Of a stretch of DNA of 64,000 bases, positions 61,807 to 64,000 are shown piece by piece; positions within the stretch are counted from its first letter, which is position 1, and each line of letters starts with the position of its first letter. The stretch lies in assembly GCA_045543655.1 (NCBI GenBank), contig JAZPXN010000015.1:25246-89245 (forward strand). Reading direction: 5' to 3'. The position numbers and the translations under genes are program-made. The DNA is from RGIG995 sp045543655 (GTDB taxonomy: Bacteria; Bacillota; Clostridia; Oscillospirales; UBA644). Below the pieces are notes generated by a model. The model saw nothing but the letters and a program-made list of their open reading frames with translations. It was not told the origin of the DNA and searched no databases.

Positions 61807-61859
61807 ACCTAGTTAAGTCGTAGGTAATATACCACTATTTACCTACTTTGTCAATAGGT
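61807..61859 (-). promoter_or_regulatory. isc promoter with three overlapping dyads
   Basis: On the minus strand TTGACA and TATATT with a 17-nt spacer (61826-61854). Three dyads cover it: ACCTA-N9-TAGGT at 61807-61825, GTAGGTAA-N11-TTACCTAC at 61820-61846, and ACCTA-N9-TAGGT at 61841-61859. This is a convincing Rrf2-type operator region, with the co-transcribed IscR as the likely repressor. Confidence 0.85.
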
Positions 61860-61969
61860 AAAAGAGACATTCAACATCCAATTTTTTCTAAATCTTTCGA
61901 CTTTTTCAGCGGTTACAATCGCCTGCGCATGGAATATTAAGAAGGCAGGAAGCGAAGGAGGAGCGGAAA

Positions 61970-62935
61970 ATGAAATGTACAATAAAACGCATGACGCAAA
62001 CGTTGCTTTGCGTATTGATATTGACAACGAGCGTATTTGGCAGGGAGCTGATCCCCGGCGGGCAGATCGTGGGGTTGGAGCTGTGCGATCAACGGGTCGT
62101 GGTGGCGGGCTTTGACGAGGAGCAGGGTAAATCGGCGCAGGCTGCCGGACTTAAAAGCGGCGACATTATTCAAAAGATCGACGATACGGTAATCGCCTCG
62201 GCAGAGGACATCCGCACTGCATTGAAGCACTCAGATGGCACGGTGACCCTGCAGATCAGCCGCGACGGGCAGGTACAGTCTTTGCAGATCGTTCCCCATA
62301 TTACGCAGGACGGACCGCGGCTGGGTGTGTATCTGCGGCAGGGGATCGCGGGCATCGGCACGGTGACATGGTACGATCCTGAAAGCAACACCTTTGCGAC
62401 CTTGGGTCACGGTGTCAATGACGGCAGCGGCAAACTGCTGAAGATGACCGCAGGCAAAGCCTATCGGGCGCGGGTGATGACGGTAAAAAAAGGCAAGATC
62501 GGCGAGCCCGGGCAGCTGATCGGGGCGATCAAATCGCCGGAGCCGGTAGGGGAACTGTACCGCAATACGCAGCAGGGCGTTTTTGGAAAATACAGTGAAG
62601 AGCCGCAAGGGCAGGCGATTCCCATTGCCCAAATGGGCGAGGTCAAGACGGGCGACGCAGTGATCCGATCCACGATTGAAGGAGAAACGCCCCGGGAATA
62701 TTCTGTGAAAATTCTGAAAATTTATCCGAAGACACGGGATAACGGCAGAAACCTGCTGCTGCGGGTGACAGATCCGGCACTGCTGGAAGCCACCGGCGGC
62801 ATCGTGCAGGGCATGTCCGGCAGTCCCATCATCCAAAACGGCAAGCTGGTTGGTGCCGTGACACATGTCCTCGTCAACGACCCAACCACCGGCTACGGCA
62901 TTTTTGTTGAAAATATGCTGGATGCTGCGGCTTAA
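61970..62935 (+). CDS. spoIVB: SpoIVB sporulation serine protease
   Basis: SpoIVB is secreted from the forespore and triggers pro-sigma-K processing. The 321-residue product has a signal-anchor (about 10-26), a PDZ domain (residues 50-115) with AAGLKSGDIIQKIDD, and the S55 peptidase domain with LGHGVND (catalytic His) and GMSGSPIIQNGK (catalytic Ser). It is shorter than the Bacillus protein (about 425) chiefly in the N-terminal part. AAGGAGGAG precedes the ATG. spo0A, its usual neighbour, is not next to it. Confidence 0.92.
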   Translation: MKCTIKRMTQTLLCVLILTTSVFGRELIPGGQIVGLELCDQRVVVAGFDEEQGKSAQAAGLKSGDIIQKIDDTVIASAEDIRTALKHSDGTVTLQISRDGQVQSLQIVPHITQDGPRLGVYLRQGIAGIGTVTWYDPESNTFATLGHGVNDGSGKLLKMTAGKAYRARVMTVKKGKIGEPGQLIGAIKSPEPVGELYRNTQQGVFGKYSEEPQGQAIPIAQMGEVKTGDAVIRSTIEGETPREYSVKILKIYPKTRDNGRNLLLRVTDPALLEATGGIVQGMSGSPIIQNGKLVGAVTHVLVNDPTTGYGIFVENMLDAAA

Positions 62936-62937
62936 TC

Positions 62938-62964
62938 GTAGGGCGGGAGCAAGCCCCGCCCTAC
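62938..62964. repeat. GTAGGG-type GC hairpin after spoIVB
   Basis: GTAGGGCGGG and its complement around a 7-nt loop, 3 nt behind the spoIVB stop. Same type and position as the element at 52069. Confidence 0.7.
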
Positions 62965-62981
62965 AGTAAAGGAGAAAACTT

Positions 62982-63164
62982 ATGGACTTTTATCAAGTGC
63001 CCATTGGCTTTGGTCTGGCTCTAGCGGGCAACACCGCCGCTATGAACCGATACACCCACTTGACCGAAGAACAGAAACAGACAATCCTCAACAAAGCTCA
63101 CAATGTCCGCTCAGAACAGGAGATGTATTCTCTGGTAGCAAGCCTTGCCAACGGCTTTGCGTAA
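62982..63164 (+). CDS. small protein of unknown function (60 aa)
   Basis: A 60-residue product starting with MDFYQVPIGFGLALAGN and a helical second half (LTEEQKQTILNKAHN and EQEMYSLVASLANGF). Similar short proteins with QxPxGFGxxLA and a helix-rich end occur in Firmicutes without known role. AAAGGAG precedes the ATG and a strong terminator follows. Confidence 0.7.
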   Translation: MDFYQVPIGFGLALAGNTAAMNRYTHLTEEQKQTILNKAHNVRSEQEMYSLVASLANGFA

Positions 63165-63174
63165 TCATAAACGA

Positions 63175-63207
63175 GCAAATCCGTGCACCAAACGGATTTG
63201 CTTTTTT
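63175..63207 (+). terminator. terminator after the small gene
   Basis: GCAAATCCGT, 7-nt loop, ACGGATTTGC, then TTTTTT. Confidence 0.9.
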
Positions 63208-63217
63208 ATGATTCTCC

Positions 63218-63279
63218 TTGACAAACTTGCCTGCTTGGTATAGAATTTAATTCCAATATATAGTTTGTTTATAAAACTA
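63218..63279 (+). promoter_or_regulatory. promoter and dyad upstream of the RpiR gene
   Basis: TTGACA (63218-63223) and TAGAAT (63241-63246), 17-nt spacer, followed by the dyad TAGTTT-N7-AAACTA (63261-63279), which lies just after the start point and may be an autoregulatory site. Confidence 0.6.
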
Positions 63280-63300
63280 AATTCCGCGAGGTTTACACTA

Positions 63301-64000
63301 TGTTATCAGAAATCCACAATCGTTATGACCGTTTAACAGATACGGAAAGAAAGATTGCCGTTACGGTTTTGGCCGCACCACAAGATGCGGTGAAAATGAC
63401 TGTCAAAGAACTGGCGCAACATTCCGGCACAGTACCATCGGCTGTGGTGCGATTTTGTAAAAGCATAGGTGCAAAAGGCTTCTCCAATTTCAAGATCTGT
63501 CTTTCTGCCGAGCTGGGCAGCAAAGCATCTGCCACCAGTATGTTGCCGGTGAGCGGCGGGGATGCTCCGCAGCAGGTTTTTAAAAAAGTGTTTGCCTCTG
63601 GAATAAACACGCTGCAAGACACCCTGTCTATGATTGACTTTTCTCAGGCAGAAACCATTATCCGGCTTTTACTGCAAGCGACCCGGGTCGTGTTTTTTGG
63701 CGTAGGCACATCCTCCGTCATCGCAACAGACGCCCAATACCGCTTTGCACAGCTGGGTATCGCAACATCTGCCTGCACAGACATTCTGTTTATGAATGTT
63801 ACAGCTGCAAATTTAAAAGTCGGTGATGTGGCAGTCTGCATTTCTCACAGCGGCAGCACCAAGGCAACAGTGGATGCTATGCGGCGGGCGAAGAAAGCCG
63901 GTGCCGACACAATTGCTATCAGCAGTTTTGCCCACAGCAGGCTTGCAATGGAAAGCGATTATCATCTGATTGCCTTTTCCGATGATAAAAACTACCCTGT
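63301..64000 (+). CDS. RpiR/MurR-family transcriptional regulator (3' truncated by the window)
   Basis: From ATG 63301 the frame is open to the window end, 233 residues. The N-terminal helix-turn-helix domain (residues 1-77) includes KELAQHSGTVPSAVVRFCKS. The SIS sugar-phosphate-binding domain starts at about 110 with VVFFGVGTSSVIA and ISHSGSTKATVDAMRR. Such regulators respond to phosphosugars and usually control a neighbouring sugar operon, here beyond the window. GAGG lies upstream of the ATG. Confidence 0.92.

Overview
The window reads as Clostridia-type (Firmicutes) chromosome. Supporting features are a division cluster yggS-sepF-divIVA-lspA-rluD, a miaB-ylbF-mutS-mutL-miaA-hfq cluster, sporulation genes (spoVAC, spoIVB), consensus sigma-A promoters with 17-nt spacers and strong AGGAGG ribosome sites. 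No rRNA, CRISPR array or complete transposon is visible.

Left part (1-39.8 kb): the tail of a GH94 phosphorylase-like enzyme; lgt-folD; tRNA-Thr; a methyltransferase; a membrane glycosyltransferase; and a 1.1-kb gene-poor stretch ahead of a Xer-type recombinase. A long minus-strand block (19.75 to 7.3 kb) carries tRNA modification, mismatch repair, Hfq, division and lipoprotein-processing genes. Next come pgi, a short aspartokinase, ruvX, an acyl carrier protein, an araB/radical-SAM unit, a PpiC-type foldase and an LUD/MFS pair. Two dehydrogenase genes (Ldh_2 family and malic enzyme) follow. The last block is an amino-sugar locus: an alpha/alpha-barrel protein, an AraC regulator, nagB, nagA and a GH123-like protein.

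Junction (39.8-40.7 kb): a decayed AraC fragment, a mosaic of small hairpins separated by GTGAAAT/ATTTCAC, and a tRNA-Met/tRNA-Trp operon. Codon context changes across it. On the left, Asp/Asn/Tyr codons before a Val codon are nearly always NAC (giving ACGT); on the right NAT-GTN (ATGT) is common. The two sides may have different ancestry, or the contig may be joined from two genomes.

Right part (40.7-64 kb): a DEDDh exonuclease and spoVAC, whose 3' end is interrupted by a roughly 9.7-kb defence island. The island holds a TetR regulator, Fic, HsdM, HsdS, an Mrr-like nuclease, a DUF4160-like protein and HsdR. It supplies a replacement spoVAC 3' end, while the displaced original lies beyond the far side. 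Next is a small RNA-like structured leader with its own terminator ahead of a zinc-ribbon membrane protein. The remainder is uxaE, a MATE transporter, a TIM-barrel sugar isomerase, a LarA-type racemase, an iscS-iscU-iscR unit with pdxK and a HAD hydrolase, spoIVB, a small conserved-looking protein and a truncated RpiR regulator.

The strongest leads are the spoVAC island with its six-gene operon and 17-bp operator, and the pseudoknotted leader RNA at 52.78-52.94 kb.
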